From assembly GCF_014201135.1 (NCBI RefSeq), contig NZ_JACHDR010000002.1, positions 1 through 60,939 of the forward strand: a DNA stretch of 60,939 nt. Reading direction: 5' to 3'. The notes under the pieces were generated by a model. It was not told the DNA's origin. It worked only from the letters and a program-made list of their open reading frames with translations, and ran no database searches. This DNA is from Neomicrococcus aestuarii (GTDB taxonomy: Bacteria; Actinomycetota; Actinomycetes; Actinomycetales; Micrococcaceae). Both the position numbers and the translations under genes were made by a program. Below are positions 7,569 through 16,343 of this stretch, piece after piece (the stretch's first letter is position 1; every line of letters begins with the position of its first letter).

Positions 7569-8550
7569 TGTACTGACCGGACACGTTGGTCAATCGTGAG
7601 AAGGGCGGCTGGTTGCTGCAGGCTGTGTGGGGCCGGTGATGGTTGTAGTAGTGCAGCCAGCCGTCGAGTTCGCCGCGACGCTCCGTCTCGGAGGTGTAGC
7701 AGCGGGCGTAGGCCCAGCCGTCGGCCAGGGTGCGGTGGAAGCGCTCGATCTTGCCGTTGGTCTGCGGGCGATACGGCCTGGTCCGTTTGTGCCTGATTCC
7801 CAGCTCGGCGCAGGTGTCGCGCCACAGGTGTGAGCGATAGGCGCCACCGTTGTCCGACAGGACCCGCTCGACGGTCACCCCGCGGGCGTTGAACCACTTG
7901 ACGGCCCTGGCCAGGACCGCTGTGGCGGTGTGGGCTGTTTCGTCGTCGTGGATCTCGGCGTAGGCGACGCGGGAGTGGTCGTCGATGACGGTGTGGACGT
8001 AGGCCTTGCCCATCAACGGGTCGTAGTGCTTGTTCTTGGGCTTGTCGGGTGTGGCTGCGCGGTTCTTCTCGCCTTGTCGTCGGCCGACGTAGCGCCAGCC
8101 TCCGCCGTCTGGGATGTTGCCGAGCTTCTTCACGTCGACGTGCAGCATCGCCCCGGGGTGGTCGTGCTCGTAGCGACGAACAGGCTCTCCAGTGGCACGG
8201 TCGACGTGCGACAGGCGGTTCAAGTGGACGTCGACCAAGATCCGGTGGACTGTCGACGGAGCAACGCCAATCCGGTATGCCAACTGAACCGGACCTTCCC
8301 GCAGACGCAGCCGGAGCTGGATACAGCGCTTCGCAGTCGTGGGGCTGGTCTTGTTCGGGGAGCGGTGAGGCCGTGAGCTGCGGTCCTGCATGGACTGACC
8401 GGCCCGGTAGCGGTCAGCCCAGCGCTTCACGGTGGGCCAGGAGACCTGGAACCGGGCAGCGACCTCGCTGATCGGCCATCCGTGGTCAACAACCAGCTGG
8501 GCAACCTTGAGGCGGTGACGCGGAGTGAGGGCGGCATTGGCGTGGGACAT
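7564..8550 (-). CDS. IS481-family transposase
   Basis: The 328-residue protein starts at ATG 8550 (GGAAGACC upstream). A further 22 upstream codons lie in the preceding terminator region and are unlikely to be used. It has an N-terminal HTH (ISEVAARFQVSWPTVKRWADRY), then the rve DDE core with D in MLHVDVKKLG, D in VLSDNGGAYRS and E in IERFHRTL, and a C-terminal HHRPHTA motif. It cuts and joins the 20-bp terminal repeats. The reading frame passes through the left terminal repeat, and its TAG stop (7564-7566) is supplied by the duplicated target ACTAGG, so the C-terminus depends on the insertion site. Confidence 0.93.
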   Translation of the reverse strand: MSHANAALTPRHRLKVAQLVVDHGWPISEVAARFQVSWPTVKRWADRYRAGQSMQDRSSRPHRSPNKTSPTTAKRCIQLRLRLREGPVQLAYRIGVAPSTVHRILVDVHLNRLSHVDRATGEPVRRYEHDHPGAMLHVDVKKLGNIPDGGGWRYVGRRQGEKNRAATPDKPKNKHYDPLMGKAYVHTVIDDHSRVAYAEIHDDETAHTATAVLARAVKWFNARGVTVERVLSDNGGAYRSHLWRDTCAELGIRHKRTRPYRPQTNGKIERFHRTLADGWAYARCYTSETERRGELDGWLHYYNHHRPHTACSNQPPFSRLTNVSGQYT

Positions 8551-8588
8551 GGTGGTCTTCCTGGTGACGAGCGGGTGGAGACAGTGAT

Positions 8589-8614
8589 GGGGCTGCACCC
8601 TGTGGTGCAGCCCC
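8589..8614 (-). terminator. Hairpin after the permease cargo operon
   Basis: An 11-bp perfect stem (GGGGCTGCACC and complement) with a CTGT loop begins 15 bp after the stop of the small CC protein and lies just upstream of the transposase start. It probably separates cargo transcription from the transposase. Confidence 0.7.
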
Positions 8615-8628
8615 ATCGATTCGGTATG

Positions 8629-8790
8629 TCAGTTGCCGTCCGTGTCCTCGCTGTTCGGCGCTGAAGAGGCAGCCGTCTCGGTGGGTGTTCCCTGCTCGCT
8701 CTGGGGCTGGTCGTCATCGTCGGGCACGATCTGGGCCCCGCAGCAACTGCTGTCCTGCTTGCGTGCGGTGAAGAGGTCCTTGAGTCCCAT
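8629..8790 (-). CDS. Small vicinal-cysteine protein of the permease operon
   Basis: A 53-residue product with GAGGAG about 10 nt before its ATG. It reads MGLKDLFTARKQD, then a CC pair in SSCCGAQIVPDDDD, then an acidic, Ser/Thr-rich tail. Small proteins with an N-terminal helix, a CC motif and an acidic segment are known next to ArsP/DUF318 permeases. A metal or metalloid shuttle role is inferred from the cysteine pair and the operon. It is the third cargo gene after arsR and the permease, and the terminator follows directly. Confidence 0.8.
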   Translation of the reverse strand: MGLKDLFTARKQDSSCCGAQIVPDDDDQPQSEQGTPTETAASSAPNSEDTDGN

Positions 8791-8833
8791 GGTTGCTTGT
8801 TCTCCTCGTGTGGTTGGGAATGTGGTGGTTGGG

Positions 8834-9712
8834 TCAGGCGATCAGTGGGATGAGGTAGCCGGCGGCGATGGCCGTGCCGATGACAGTGACCACGAAAGTG
8901 ACGACCAGTCGGGGCTTGAACAAGGTGGTGAGCATCGAGATCTCGGGGATCGAGGCTCCGGCGCCGCCGATCATCAGCGCGAACACTGCACCTAGCCCCA
9001 TGCCGGTCGAGCTGAGGGCCAAGCCGATGGGCAGCATCGTCTCGATACGCACGTAAAGCGGAACGCCAAGCACGGCGGCCAACGGCACGGCCCACGGTTT
9101 GTCGTCGCCAGCGACCGCGGCGAGTTGGTCCTGAGGCACGAAACCGTAGATAAATGCACCGACCGAGACACCCAGCACCATCGGGACGAGCAGCGGTCTC
9201 AGATCGGCCCAGGCCTCGCCGAGTGCGGGCCGGATCTCGTTGCGCAGGCCTGCCCAGGGGTGGGGGGTGCTGTCGTCGCCGACGACCTTGACTCGCTTGA
9301 GCTGGCTGGCCATGCCGAGTCGTTCCCATACTAGGGGGGCGAGCAGGGACCATGCGGCGGTGACCACCGTGTAGACCAACGCGATACGCCAGTCGAACAG
9401 CAGCACCACCCCGGCCACGATGATGGGATCCAGCAGCGGTGACGAGATCAGGAAGGTCATCGACGTCCGGAACGCCACCCCCGACTTCAACATCCCAGCC
9501 AGCACCGGCAGCGTCGAACAGGAACAGAACGGCGTGATCGCCCCCAGCAGTAGCCCCTTGAGCGGGCCGGGAAGGCGCCCATCGGCCATCCAGCTCTGGA
9601 TCCGATCCGGCCCGAACCGCCGGTTCACCAGCGCAACGAGCACCGAGATCAGCGAGAACAGGACGAGCAACTCGACCAGGATCAACCCGAAGGTCTGTAC
9701 CGCATGAATCAC
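8834..9712 (-). CDS. ArsP/DUF318-family efflux permease
   Basis: The 292-residue polytopic membrane protein has about eight helices. The family hallmark PFCSCSTLP lies near residue 60, followed by FLISSPLLDP. A second conserved half starts near residue 175. ArsP members export trivalent organoarsenicals, and other DUF318 permeases are linked to metal resistance. The actual substrate here is not determined by sequence. The start overlaps the ArsR stop (ATGA), so regulator and pump are translationally coupled. This is cargo of the IS481-type element. Confidence 0.9.
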   Translation of the reverse strand: MIHAVQTFGLILVELLVLFSLISVLVALVNRRFGPDRIQSWMADGRLPGPLKGLLLGAITPFCSCSTLPVLAGMLKSGVAFRTSMTFLISSPLLDPIIVAGVVLLFDWRIALVYTVVTAAWSLLAPLVWERLGMASQLKRVKVVGDDSTPHPWAGLRNEIRPALGEAWADLRPLLVPMVLGVSVGAFIYGFVPQDQLAAVAGDDKPWAVPLAAVLGVPLYVRIETMLPIGLALSSTGMGLGAVFALMIGGAGASIPEISMLTTLFKPRLVVTFVVTVIGTAIAAGYLIPLIA

Positions 9713-10107
9713 CGCGCAGCACCCTCAGTCGATGCCTGACCCTCCCCTGCTGGGGCAGTGCAGCACGCCTTCTGTCCCTCTGGAGTGAGAGTCGCCAAGT
9801 GAGCGAGCCACTGCACCGGCGCCGCCAACTGCTCACAACACAGCGCGTAGATGTTGGACCGGCCCTCGGCCCGCACACTGATCAGCTGCGCTTGCCGCAA
9901 GGCTGCCACATGGTGACTCACCAGCGCCTGGCTCAACCCGGTGGCCTCCTGCAACTTCTTGTTCGAGCACGCCCCCGCCGCAAGCGTCAGCACGATCATC
10001 AGTCTGTTCTCGTCTGACAAAGGCTTCAACAACGGAGCAAGCATCCGCGCGTGATCCCGCGCCGACAGGTCCGTGCGCGGCAGGGCAACATCCAGTGAAA
10101 CTGTCAT
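9709..10107 (-). CDS. ArsR/SmtB-family repressor
   Basis: The product has 132 residues from ATG 10107. A GTG two codons earlier is possible. It shows the winged helix of ArsR/SmtB repressors, with recognition helix in GLSQALVSHHVAALR and a wing in VRAEGRSNIYAL. Candidate thiol ligands are Cys in GACSNKK, CC in ALCCEQLA and CC in KACCTAP, a cysteine-rich pattern suggesting a soft metal(loid) signal. It would repress its own leaderless promoter and the downstream permease until the ligand binds. The promoter dyad upstream (10117-10159) is its likely operator. Confidence 0.92.
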   Translation of the reverse strand: MTVSLDVALPRTDLSARDHARMLAPLLKPLSDENRLMIVLTLAAGACSNKKLQEATGLSQALVSHHVAALRQAQLISVRAEGRSNIYALCCEQLAAPVQWLAHLATLTPEGQKACCTAPAGEGQASTEGAAR

Positions 10108-10159
10108 ACCCACACTATAGACAAGCGTGGCCTTCTGTCACAAGTGGCGACTTGTCTAT
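10107..10159 (-). promoter_or_regulatory. Leaderless promoter and dyad of the arsR-permease operon
   Basis: On the minus strand there is a -35 TTGTGA (10143-10138), an 18-bp spacer and a -10 TATAGT (10119-10114). Transcription would begin at or next to the ATG at 10107. ATAGACAAG (10117-10125) and CTTGTCTAT (10151-10159) are inverted arms that bracket the promoter. CAAGT/ACTTG is a smaller dyad over the -35. Confidence 0.6.
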
Positions 10160-10189
10160 CGATCAACGTGTCCGGTCAGTACAACTAGG

Positions 10190-10738
10190 TGGCGGGAACG
10201 ACAGGAGCAGATCGAACTTTCGATCGCGCGTGAGGAAGCAGTTCGATTGGCGCGCCGCGTTCTCGAAGTGACCGCTCAGCTGGCTGCGAACCAGAAGCGC
10301 ATGACGGAGCTGATCCAGCAAAGCCCCGCGGCGCCGCTGTTGGAGATGGTGGGCGCCGGGGCTGTCACAGTCGCCACTGTCCTGGCGGCGTGGTCGCATC
10401 CAGGAAGGGTTCGCAGCGAGGCTGCCTTCGCCTCACTGGCAGGAGTGAACCCGTTACCAGCTTCAAGCGGTAACACTGTCCGGCACAGGCTCAACCGGGG
10501 CGGTGATAGGCGCCTTAACCGAGCCTTGCACACCATCACCATGACCCGGATGGTCCATGACCCCGGAACGCGGGACTACGTCGCCAAACGCACCGAAGAA
10601 GGCCGCAGCTACCGCGAAATCCGCAGATCCCTCAAGCGCTACATCGCTCGAACGCTCTACCGCCAGCTCAACGTCCTTTATGCCACCGCGGAACCGGCCC
10701 GATGTCACGTTGCCGGGGGTTCAGGTGGTGTCCGGTAA
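10190..10738 (+). pseudogene. IS110-family transposase, 3' part (interrupted)
   Basis: 182 codons continue the frame broken at 7568: ATITR joins WRERQEQIEL once one ACTAGG copy is counted. This half carries a coiled region (ARRVLEVTAQLAANQKRM), the GAGAVTVATVLA segment and the C-terminal transposase domain LAGVNPLPASSG with its conserved Ser. It has no start of its own, though the frame is open back to 10127 into the inner element. The stop at 10736-10738 is directly followed by the right copy of the 110-bp repeat. Confidence 0.9.
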
Positions 10739-11912
10739 AGGGTGCATTTCCCCCGACTTGTCCGCGCTGGGTGGAGCGACCGGCGTTGACTTGTCCCACG
10801 ACGGTGGCTTGATTAGAAGCTTGCCCAGCCCCTGCGGTTGTGGCTCCTCCTGAAGGGGCATCAAGTGACTCCGCGTTGCGAACCGGGCACCTTCGTACGG
10901 CGGAGGCAGCCCAGCACATCAGCAATAGGGCAACCAGCAGCAGGCCGGCATCGCCAAGGTCCACGCTGCCAAGCCAGCTCGTGACCGGGTCCTCCAGCCG
11001 GAAGGCGGTGTTGAGGAGTCCACCCAACGTCATGGTCGCTATGAAGAGTGCGGAGAGCGCGGAGATTCCGGTGACTGCGGCGTTGAACCCGAGCCTCCGG
11101 AGGGGGTCCTCGAGGGCCGAACGGTACATCCGCATCATTGCCACCCCGTTGAGCGAATCGCACAGCGTCATCGCGGCGGTGAAAGCAAGGGGCAGCGCGA
11201 TCAGGGTGGGCGCCGAAACGCCTGAGAGCGACGCCGCCGTCGTCAAGACCAGCAGACCGATGGTGGTGGCAGTGTCAAAACCCAGGCCGAACAGGAATCC
11301 GATCACGTAGATGTTCCGAGGCCGCCGGACGCGGGCTAGCGGTTTGGCCAGGAGCAGGGCCATGAATCCCTTTGCTTCAAGGTCGGCCGCGTCGATGCGG
11401 CCACCCATCCGCGCGCGGCGGTAGGCCCCGGCGGCCCGGATGAACGCGGAGCCGTTAAACAGCCCCATCATCAGGAGGAACAGCCCAGAGACCCCGCTGC
11501 CAATCACACCGAGCACCAGATTCCCCGCAGAGCCATCCTCCATGAGATGGCCCGCCATCGTGGCACCTGCCACCACCAGGACGCCGGCCAGGACTACCAC
11601 TGAGCTGTGTCCCAGGCTGAAAGCGAACCCAACGCTGACCGGGTCCTGATGCTGGGCGACGAATTTGCGCGTGGAGTTGTCGATGGCCGCGAGGTGGTCC
11701 CAATCGTAGCTGTGCTTCACTCCTGCCAGGTAGGCGGTCAACAGCAGGCCCAGTGCCAAGGGCTGCCCGCCGCCTGCGGTTCCGATGGCCAAGAGGACGA
11801 CGGCGGCCAGATGCAGGGCGGCCACCGCGCCGAAGATGAAAAGCAGCCGCGTCCGAAGCGGCAGGGTGCCCCGTCCCCGGTACAGCTCCGCGAACCGGGT
11901 CAGGCCGGTCAT
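10668..11912 (-). CDS. Nickel/cobalt transporter (NiCoT family), 3' end replaced by IS110
   Basis: A polytopic permease with the NiCoT signature KHSYDWDHLAAIDNSTRK (His-X4-Asp-His) and the family motifs SLGHSSVV and GLGFDTATT. It supplies nickel for the urease encoded upstream. Its ATG directly follows the ureD stop (TGAATG). Native sequence runs to about residue 349 (near 10866), after the last helix (LLLVALLLMCWAA). The remaining 65 residues are read antisense from the IS110 repeat and transposase gene. All predicted helices are retained, so the protein may still work with a foreign tail. Confidence 0.88.
   Translation of the reverse strand: MTGLTRFAELYRGRGTLPLRTRLLFIFGAVAALHLAAVVLLAIGTAGGGQPLALGLLLTAYLAGVKHSYDWDHLAAIDNSTRKFVAQHQDPVSVGFAFSLGHSSVVVLAGVLVVAGATMAGHLMEDGSAGNLVLGVIGSGVSGLFLLMMGLFNGSAFIRAAGAYRRARMGGRIDAADLEAKGFMALLLAKPLARVRRPRNIYVIGFLFGLGFDTATTIGLLVLTTAASLSGVSAPTLIALPLAFTAAMTLCDSLNGVAMMRMYRSALEDPLRRLGFNAAVTGISALSALFIATMTLGGLLNTAFRLEDPVTSWLGSVDLGDAGLLLVALLLMCWAASAVRRCPVRNAESLDAPSGGATTAGAGQASNQATVVGQVNAGRSTQRGQVGGNAPFTGHHLNPRQRDIGPVPRWHKGR
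10739..10848 (+). repeat. 110-bp direct repeat, right copy
   Basis: Nearly identical to 6808-6917 and begins immediately after the IS110 stop codon. Weaker similarity (AAGTGACTCC) continues to about 10872, where the native nickel transporter sequence resumes. Confidence 0.8.
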
Positions 11913-12794
11913 TCAGTACTTCCTCAGGTTCAAGGGCGCCTGCCCGTGCCAGCGGTCCCGGAGCATGGCCGTGCATGAGCCCAGCAGGCCGTTAAGCTCC
12001 TCCGTATTGTGGGAGAGTGCACGCAGCACCAGACCGGTGGTACCCGCTGCGGTTCGGGTGAGCGAAATGCCGCAGTGGGCGTCGCGCCCGGCGGCAAGGG
12101 TATGGAGTTCATCGGCGATCACCTGGTTCACCCGGGCATCCACAACCACCAGCGAGCCCAAGTGGCTGAAGCCCTCCATGTAGCCCAGGCCGGTGACATC
12201 ATCCAGCGGCGGACGGATGAGCAGGTTGTCCAGCGCCAGCAGGTGGCTTCCGTGATCAGTTTCGACGCGGATTTCGGTTCGCAGCCGCACTTCCTCATAC
12301 CGGAAAGCCGAACCGTCCGGCGACCAGCCGGGAGTGACCACCTCCGCCATGACCAGGGACGATGACGGCCGCAGTGTGATGGAGGTCCGTTGCCGGTATG
12401 TGGCCTCCCGGTAGGCGATGAGCTGGTCCGGCATGAGCTCAAGCCGAGACCGTTCCCCCAGCCGCAGGTCCATCCGCTGCTCCGCATGGGACCCGGGAGT
12501 CCGGTATACCTTCGTGGCGGACTGCGTTGTGAGCAGGAGGTCAGACCCTTCCCCGACTTCAATGTCCAGGACCAAAAGGTCTGCCCCGAGATATGCCCCC
12601 CCGGGATTGACCACGACATAACAAACCTGCCCGGAGCCATCAAGGTAATGCGGGCGAAGGACACGAAGCGACCCCTCGTGAAACTGATACGAGGCAACAG
12701 ACCTGCCGCCCCGCACACTAATGCCAAGCTCAAGCCGGCCCATTGGAGATGTATCTGGTGAAGCCGCGGGTGATGCCACCGCCGTCGTACTCAT
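11913..12794 (-). CDS. ureD: Urease accessory protein UreD
   Basis: A 293-residue UreD (UreH) family protein. The conserved opening [13 protein letters not shown] leads to [19 protein letters not shown] and [13 protein letters not shown]. It scaffolds the UreD-UreF-UreG complex on apo-urease during nickel delivery. The start overlaps the ureG stop by 4 bp (ATGA), and the stop abuts the nickel transporter start. Length is typical. The poorly conserved first 15 residues are Ala/Ser/Pro-rich. Confidence 0.95.
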   Translation of the reverse strand: MSTTAVASPAASPDTSPMGRLELGISVRGGRSVASYQFHEGSLRVLRPHYLDGSGQVCYVVVNPGGAYLGADLLVLDIEVGEGSDLLLTTQSATKVYRTPGSHAEQRMDLRLGERSRLELMPDQLIAYREATYRQRTSITLRPSSSLVMAEVVTPGWSPDGSAFRYEEVRLRTEIRVETDHGSHLLALDNLLIRPPLDDVTGLGYMEGFSHLGSLVVVDARVNQVIADELHTLAAGRDAHCGISLTRTAAGTTGLVLRALSHNTEELNGLLGSCTAMLRDRWHGQAPLNLRKY

Positions 12795-13408
12795 GTCGCC
12801 AAATCGAGCATCAGGACATCGTGCCGGATCCAGTCGATGACTTTCTCCAGCCCTTCGTCCGTCTTGAGATTGGTGAAGCAGAACGGTTTGTTGCCGCGGA
12901 ATTCTTTGGAGTCCCGTTCCATAACTGCCAGGTCCGCCCCGACGTGGGGGGCGAGGTCGGTCTTGTTGATGATGAAGAGGTCCGATTTGATCATGCCCTG
13001 CCCGGCCTTGCGGGGGATTTTTTCACCCTGGGCCACGTCGATGATGTAGATCGAGAAGTCCACCAGTTCCGGGCTGAAGGTAGCCGAAAGGTTGTCGCCG
13101 CCGGATTCGACGAAGATGACCTGCAGGTCGGGGTGCCGTGCCTTGAGTTCCTCGATGGCGGCGGTGTTCATGGAGGTGTCTTCGCGGATGGCGGTATGCG
13201 GGCAGCCGCCGGTTTCGACGCCGATGATCCGGTCCACGGGCAGGATGCCGTTGGCGGCGAGGATCTTGGCGTCTTCGATGGTGTAGATGTCGTTGGTGAT
13301 CGCGGCCATGGAAATCCCGCGGCTCATGTGTCGGGTGAGCCGCTCCACGAGCTGCGTTTTGCCGGCGCCCACCGGGCCGCCGATGCCGATTTTAATGGGT
13401 TCAGTCAT
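12791..13408 (-). CDS. ureG: Urease accessory GTPase UreG
   Basis: The start is ATG 13408, preceded by GGAGGACACC. Nine upstream in-frame codons are discarded. The 205-residue SIMIBI GTPase has a P-loop GPVGAGKT (residues 11-18), TNDIYT, the nickel-binding Cys-Pro-His in [17 protein letters not shown] and the [10 protein letters not shown] base motif. It couples GTP hydrolysis to insertion of nickel into UreC. It has no His-rich N-terminal extension, so nickel is probably passed on by UreE. Confidence 0.97.
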   Translation of the reverse strand: MTEPIKIGIGGPVGAGKTQLVERLTRHMSRGISMAAITNDIYTIEDAKILAANGILPVDRIIGVETGGCPHTAIREDTSMNTAAIEELKARHPDLQVIFVESGGDNLSATFSPELVDFSIYIIDVAQGEKIPRKAGQGMIKSDLFIINKTDLAPHVGADLAVMERDSKEFRGNKPFCFTNLKTDEGLEKVIDWIRHDVLMLDLAT

Positions 13409-13437
13409 GGTGTCCTCCGTTGAAGTCAAAAACACAG

Positions 13438-14118
13438 TTAGCTCATGAACATCCGGGCACGTTGCCGTTCGTGCCGCATTTGCGAAATTTCCAGTCCGGG
13501 GCTGACTGCCCCGAAGTCTTCCGGGGTGAGGTGGGCGATCCGCCCGGCCGCGGCAGCTACGCCGTCGGCCGCATTCCGCAGCAACCGCTGGCCGGCGTTT
13601 TGGCCGAGCGGGATGGCCCGCACCCCGTTCTGCGTCAGTGAGGTGACGGCAGCGAAGAGGTACGCCATTACCGCCTCGGCGGCCGGGACGCCCAGGGAAC
13701 GGGCGACGACGGCGAACGCCAGCGGCTGGTGCCCGTCGGCCCGGCCCGCAGTCACCAGATCCCGGTACAGTTCCAGCGCGGGGGAAGGAAACGCCTCGAC
13801 CCCGATCTCCAGAAGCCGTGCCCCCATCTTTACACTGGCCTCCCGCACCTGCCGTGGCAACAGCGAAGCAGACAACAGGGCATCGAGTTCAAGAACCTCC
13901 CACCCCTCATAAAGGAACCGGATGGCGAGCCCATCGGCATACGTTAGCGGCTGGGCGATGAAGGCCGACAACCAGCGCCCAAAAGACTCCTCGTCCATGA
14001 CCATCCCTGCATCGATGTACGTTTCGAAGCCAAGAGAGTGCGCAAAAGCTCCGGTAGGAAGCGCAGAGTCAGTGAGCTGCTGCAGCGCCAGCTGGTAGTT
14101 AGTGGCTGTGTTCGGCAT
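13438..14118 (-). CDS. ureF: Urease accessory protein UreF
   Basis: A 226-residue all-helical UreF. Family features are [19 protein letters not shown] at the N-terminus and [19 protein letters not shown] near residue 170. UreF bridges UreD and UreG and gates GTP hydrolysis. The first 20 bp overlap the end of ureE. The gap to ureG is 29 bp and contains the ureG ribosome site. The C-terminal [14 protein letters not shown] is the usual family ending. Confidence 0.95.
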   Translation of the reverse strand: MPNTATNYQLALQQLTDSALPTGAFAHSLGFETYIDAGMVMDEESFGRWLSAFIAQPLTYADGLAIRFLYEGWEVLELDALLSASLLPRQVREASVKMGARLLEIGVEAFPSPALELYRDLVTAGRADGHQPLAFAVVARSLGVPAAEAVMAYLFAAVTSLTQNGVRAIPLGQNAGQRLLRNAADGVAAAAGRIAHLTPEDFGAVSPGLEISQMRHERQRARMFMS

Positions 14119-14578
14119 GGCGGAAAGGCACGGGTATCACGCGCTCCTGGCGGTCGTAGGGCACGCCGGCGTGGCGAAGATAGTCCTCGACGGTGTGGTC
14201 GTAGGCGCACACCATGACTTCGGCACCGTATTCCGATCCGGCATCGAAGAACTGCGCCTGCAGGTGCCGGTTGCCGAGGGAATGGGCTATGACTCCCATT
14301 TCATGGATGGTCCGGGGCGCGATGACCAGGACGTCGGTAGGCAGCACGGACACGACGATCAGGCTGGACTCTTCAACGTGCAGGATGTCGCCGTCACGCA
14401 GGTCACGGGAGCCGGCCGCCAGTCTGATCCCGATTTCTTTGCCGTGGTCGGTGGTGACCCGCTGGATGCGCTTTACCAGCTGGGCGCTGGGCAGCAACAC
14501 TTTCTCGCGGTGCAGCCCGGTGTAGGCCTGTGTGTCCGGCAGCTCATGCAGGTTGCCGAGGATTTTCTCAATGATCAC
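14099..14578 (-). CDS. ureE: Urease nickel chaperone UreE
   Basis: The start is GTG 14578, just after TTTAGGAG and 7 bp after the ureC stop; the frame extends further upstream only inside ureC. The 159-residue protein has the UreE N-terminal domain (KILGNLHELP, LVKRIQRV) and the metal-binding domain with GNRHLQAQFF. It ends with a short His tail (FRHAEHSH) rather than a long poly-His. It binds nickel and passes it to UreG. Confidence 0.95.
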   Translation of the reverse strand: MIIEKILGNLHELPDTQAYTGLHREKVLLPSAQLVKRIQRVTTDHGKEIGIRLAAGSRDLRDGDILHVEESSLIVVSVLPTDVLVIAPRTIHEMGVIAHSLGNRHLQAQFFDAGSEYGAEVMVCAYDHTVEDYLRHAGVPYDRQERVIPVPFRHAEHSH

Positions 14579-14585
14579 GATGCTC

Positions 14586-16343
14586 CTAAAAGAGGAAGTA
14601 GCGCTGCGCCATGGGCAGCACGTCGGAGGGCTCGCAGGTGACATCCTCGCCGTTGACTGTCACTTGGTATGTTTCCGGGTCAACCTGGATATCCGGCGTG
14701 GCGCCATTGTGTTTAAGGTCGCCCTTGGTCAGGGTCCGGATACCCGAGACAGGCCGGATGTTCTTCTGCAGGCCCAGTTCCTCCGGGACGCCGGCGTCGA
14801 TCGCGGCCTGGGACAGAAAGGTGATGGAGGACTGCTGCACCGCCTTGCCGAACGCTGCGAACATGGGGCGCATGGTGCGCGGTTGCGGCGTCGGGATGGA
14901 GGCGTTGGCGTCGCCCATCAGTGCGTAGGCAATCTGTCCGCCTTTGAGTACCAGTTCGGGCTTTACGCCGAAGAAGGCCGGATCCCACAGCACCAGGTCG
15001 GCGAACTTGCCCTCCTCTACCGAGCCGATGGAGTCGGACATGCCCTGCGCGATGGCCGCGTTGATCGTGTACTTGGCGATGTAGCGCTTGAGCCGGAAAT
15101 TGTCGCTCTCCTCGCCCAGGCCTGAAGCGGAGCCGTGAGTGCCGCCGTCGGGATCCTTCAAGACCCCGCGCTGCCTCTTCATTTTGTCCGCCACCTGCCA
15201 GGTGCGCGTGATGACTTCGCCCACCCGGCCCATGGCCTGCGAGTCGGAGGAGGTGATGGAGAAGATGCCCAGGTCCTGCAGCACATCCTCTGCGGCGATG
15301 GTCTCGGCGCGGATGCGGGAATCCGCGAAGGCCACGTCCTCGGGGATGTCCGGGTTGAGGTGGTGGCACACCATCAGCATGTCCAGGTGTTCTTCAATGG
15401 TGTTGCGCGTGTACGGCAGAGTGGGGTTGGTCGATGCCGGCAGGACGTTGGGCAGCCCGGCGATTTTGATGATGTCCGGCGCGTGCCCGCCCCCGGCGCC
15501 TTCGGTGTGGAAGGTGTGGATGACGCGCCCACCGATGGCGCGGATGGTGTCCTCCACGAAACCGCACTCGTTCAGGGTGTCGGTGTGGATGGCCACCTGG
15601 ACGTCGTATTCATCGGCCACCTTCAGGGAAGTATCTATGGAGGAGCTGGTGGATCCCCAGTCCTCGTGGACTTTGAGTCCGACCGCACCGGCGCGGATCT
15701 GCTCGGCGAGGGGTTCGACGGCGGATGCGTGGCCTTTGCCGAACAGCCCGATGTTGATGGGGAGCCCTTCGGCGGCCTGCAGCATCCGTTGGATGTGCCA
15801 TTTGCCCGGGGTGACAGTGGTGGCCTTAGTGCCTTCGGCGGGGCCGGTACCGCCGCCCACCATGGTGGTCACTCCGCTGGTGAGGGCGGTGGGCACCTGG
15901 TCCGGGGAAATGAAGTGGATGTGGGTATCGATGCCGCCGGCGGTGAGGATTTTCCGTTCGCCGGCGATGATCTCGGTGCTGGCGCCGATCACGATGTCCA
16001 CGCCGTCGGTGATCTGGGGGTTGCCGGCCTTGCCGATTTTGAAGATATGCCCGTCCCTGAGCGCGATGTCGGCCTTGTAGATACCGGTGTAGTCCAGGAC
16101 GACGACGTTGGTGATGACGGTATCCGGGATGCCGCCCCCAGCCCCACCGTCGCGCGTGGCCTGGCCGTTCTGGCCCATCCCGTCCCGGATCACCTTCCCG
16201 CCCCCGAACACCACCTCCTCGCCGTAGACGGTGAGATCCTGCTCGATTTCCAGGAACAGGTCGGTGTCCGCCAGGCGGATGGCGTCGCCCGTGGTGGGGC
16301 CATAGAGGTCCGCGTACTGCCTGCGGGGAATCTCGAAGCTCAC
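14586..16343 (-). CDS. ureC: Urease alpha subunit UreC
   Basis: A 585-residue catalytic subunit. The dinuclear nickel site is complete: His141 and His143 in THIHF, carbamylated Lys224 in [10 protein letters not shown], His253 in VAIHTD and His279 in HTFHT. The flap has Cys326-His327-His328 (MVCHHLN). It hydrolyses urea to ammonia and carbamate in the cytoplasm. The start overlaps the ureB stop (ATGA). Size and residues match a functional enzyme. Confidence 0.98.
   Translation of the reverse strand: MSFEIPRRQYADLYGPTTGDAIRLADTDLFLEIEQDLTVYGEEVVFGGGKVIRDGMGQNGQATRDGGAGGGIPDTVITNVVVLDYTGIYKADIALRDGHIFKIGKAGNPQITDGVDIVIGASTEIIAGERKILTAGGIDTHIHFISPDQVPTALTSGVTTMVGGGTGPAEGTKATTVTPGKWHIQRMLQAAEGLPINIGLFGKGHASAVEPLAEQIRAGAVGLKVHEDWGSTSSSIDTSLKVADEYDVQVAIHTDTLNECGFVEDTIRAIGGRVIHTFHTEGAGGGHAPDIIKIAGLPNVLPASTNPTLPYTRNTIEEHLDMLMVCHHLNPDIPEDVAFADSRIRAETIAAEDVLQDLGIFSITSSDSQAMGRVGEVITRTWQVADKMKRQRGVLKDPDGGTHGSASGLGEESDNFRLKRYIAKYTINAAIAQGMSDSIGSVEEGKFADLVLWDPAFFGVKPELVLKGGQIAYALMGDANASIPTPQPRTMRPMFAAFGKAVQQSSITFLSQAAIDAGVPEELGLQKNIRPVSGIRTLTKGDLKHNGATPDIQVDPETYQVTVNGEDVTCEPSDVLPMAQRYFLF

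Larger units (their letters stand above)
7569..10183. mobile_element. IS481-family passenger-carrying element with ArsR/permease cargo
   Basis: The ends are perfect 20-bp inverted repeats (TGTACTGACCGGACACGTTG at 7569-7588, complement at 10164-10183). The 6-bp target duplication ACTAGG is at 7563-7568 and 10184-10189. The 2,615-bp element holds one IS481-type transposase and three cargo genes on the same strand: arsR-like, ArsP/DUF318 permease and a small CC protein. No second IS copy is present, so this is one IS carrying passengers rather than a composite transposon. Confidence 0.93.
6808..10848 (+). mobile_element. IS110-family element, interrupted by an IS481-family element
   Basis: The transposase halves at 7011-7568 and 10190-10738 rejoin in frame when the inner element and one ACTAGG copy are removed. 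About 110 bp upstream of the gene (6808-6917) recur directly after its stop codon (10739-10848) with about 6 differences. IS110 elements keep a long 5' noncoding end that encodes the bridge RNA and have a very short right end. The second copy may therefore be the left end of a lost tandem copy. The exact outer boundaries are uncertain. Confidence 0.7.

Noticed and set aside
8427-9878. Long antisense-frame reading (483 codons) across permease, CC protein and arsR
   Set aside because: It overlaps three well-supported genes in another frame of the same strand and has arginine-rich, shadow-like composition.
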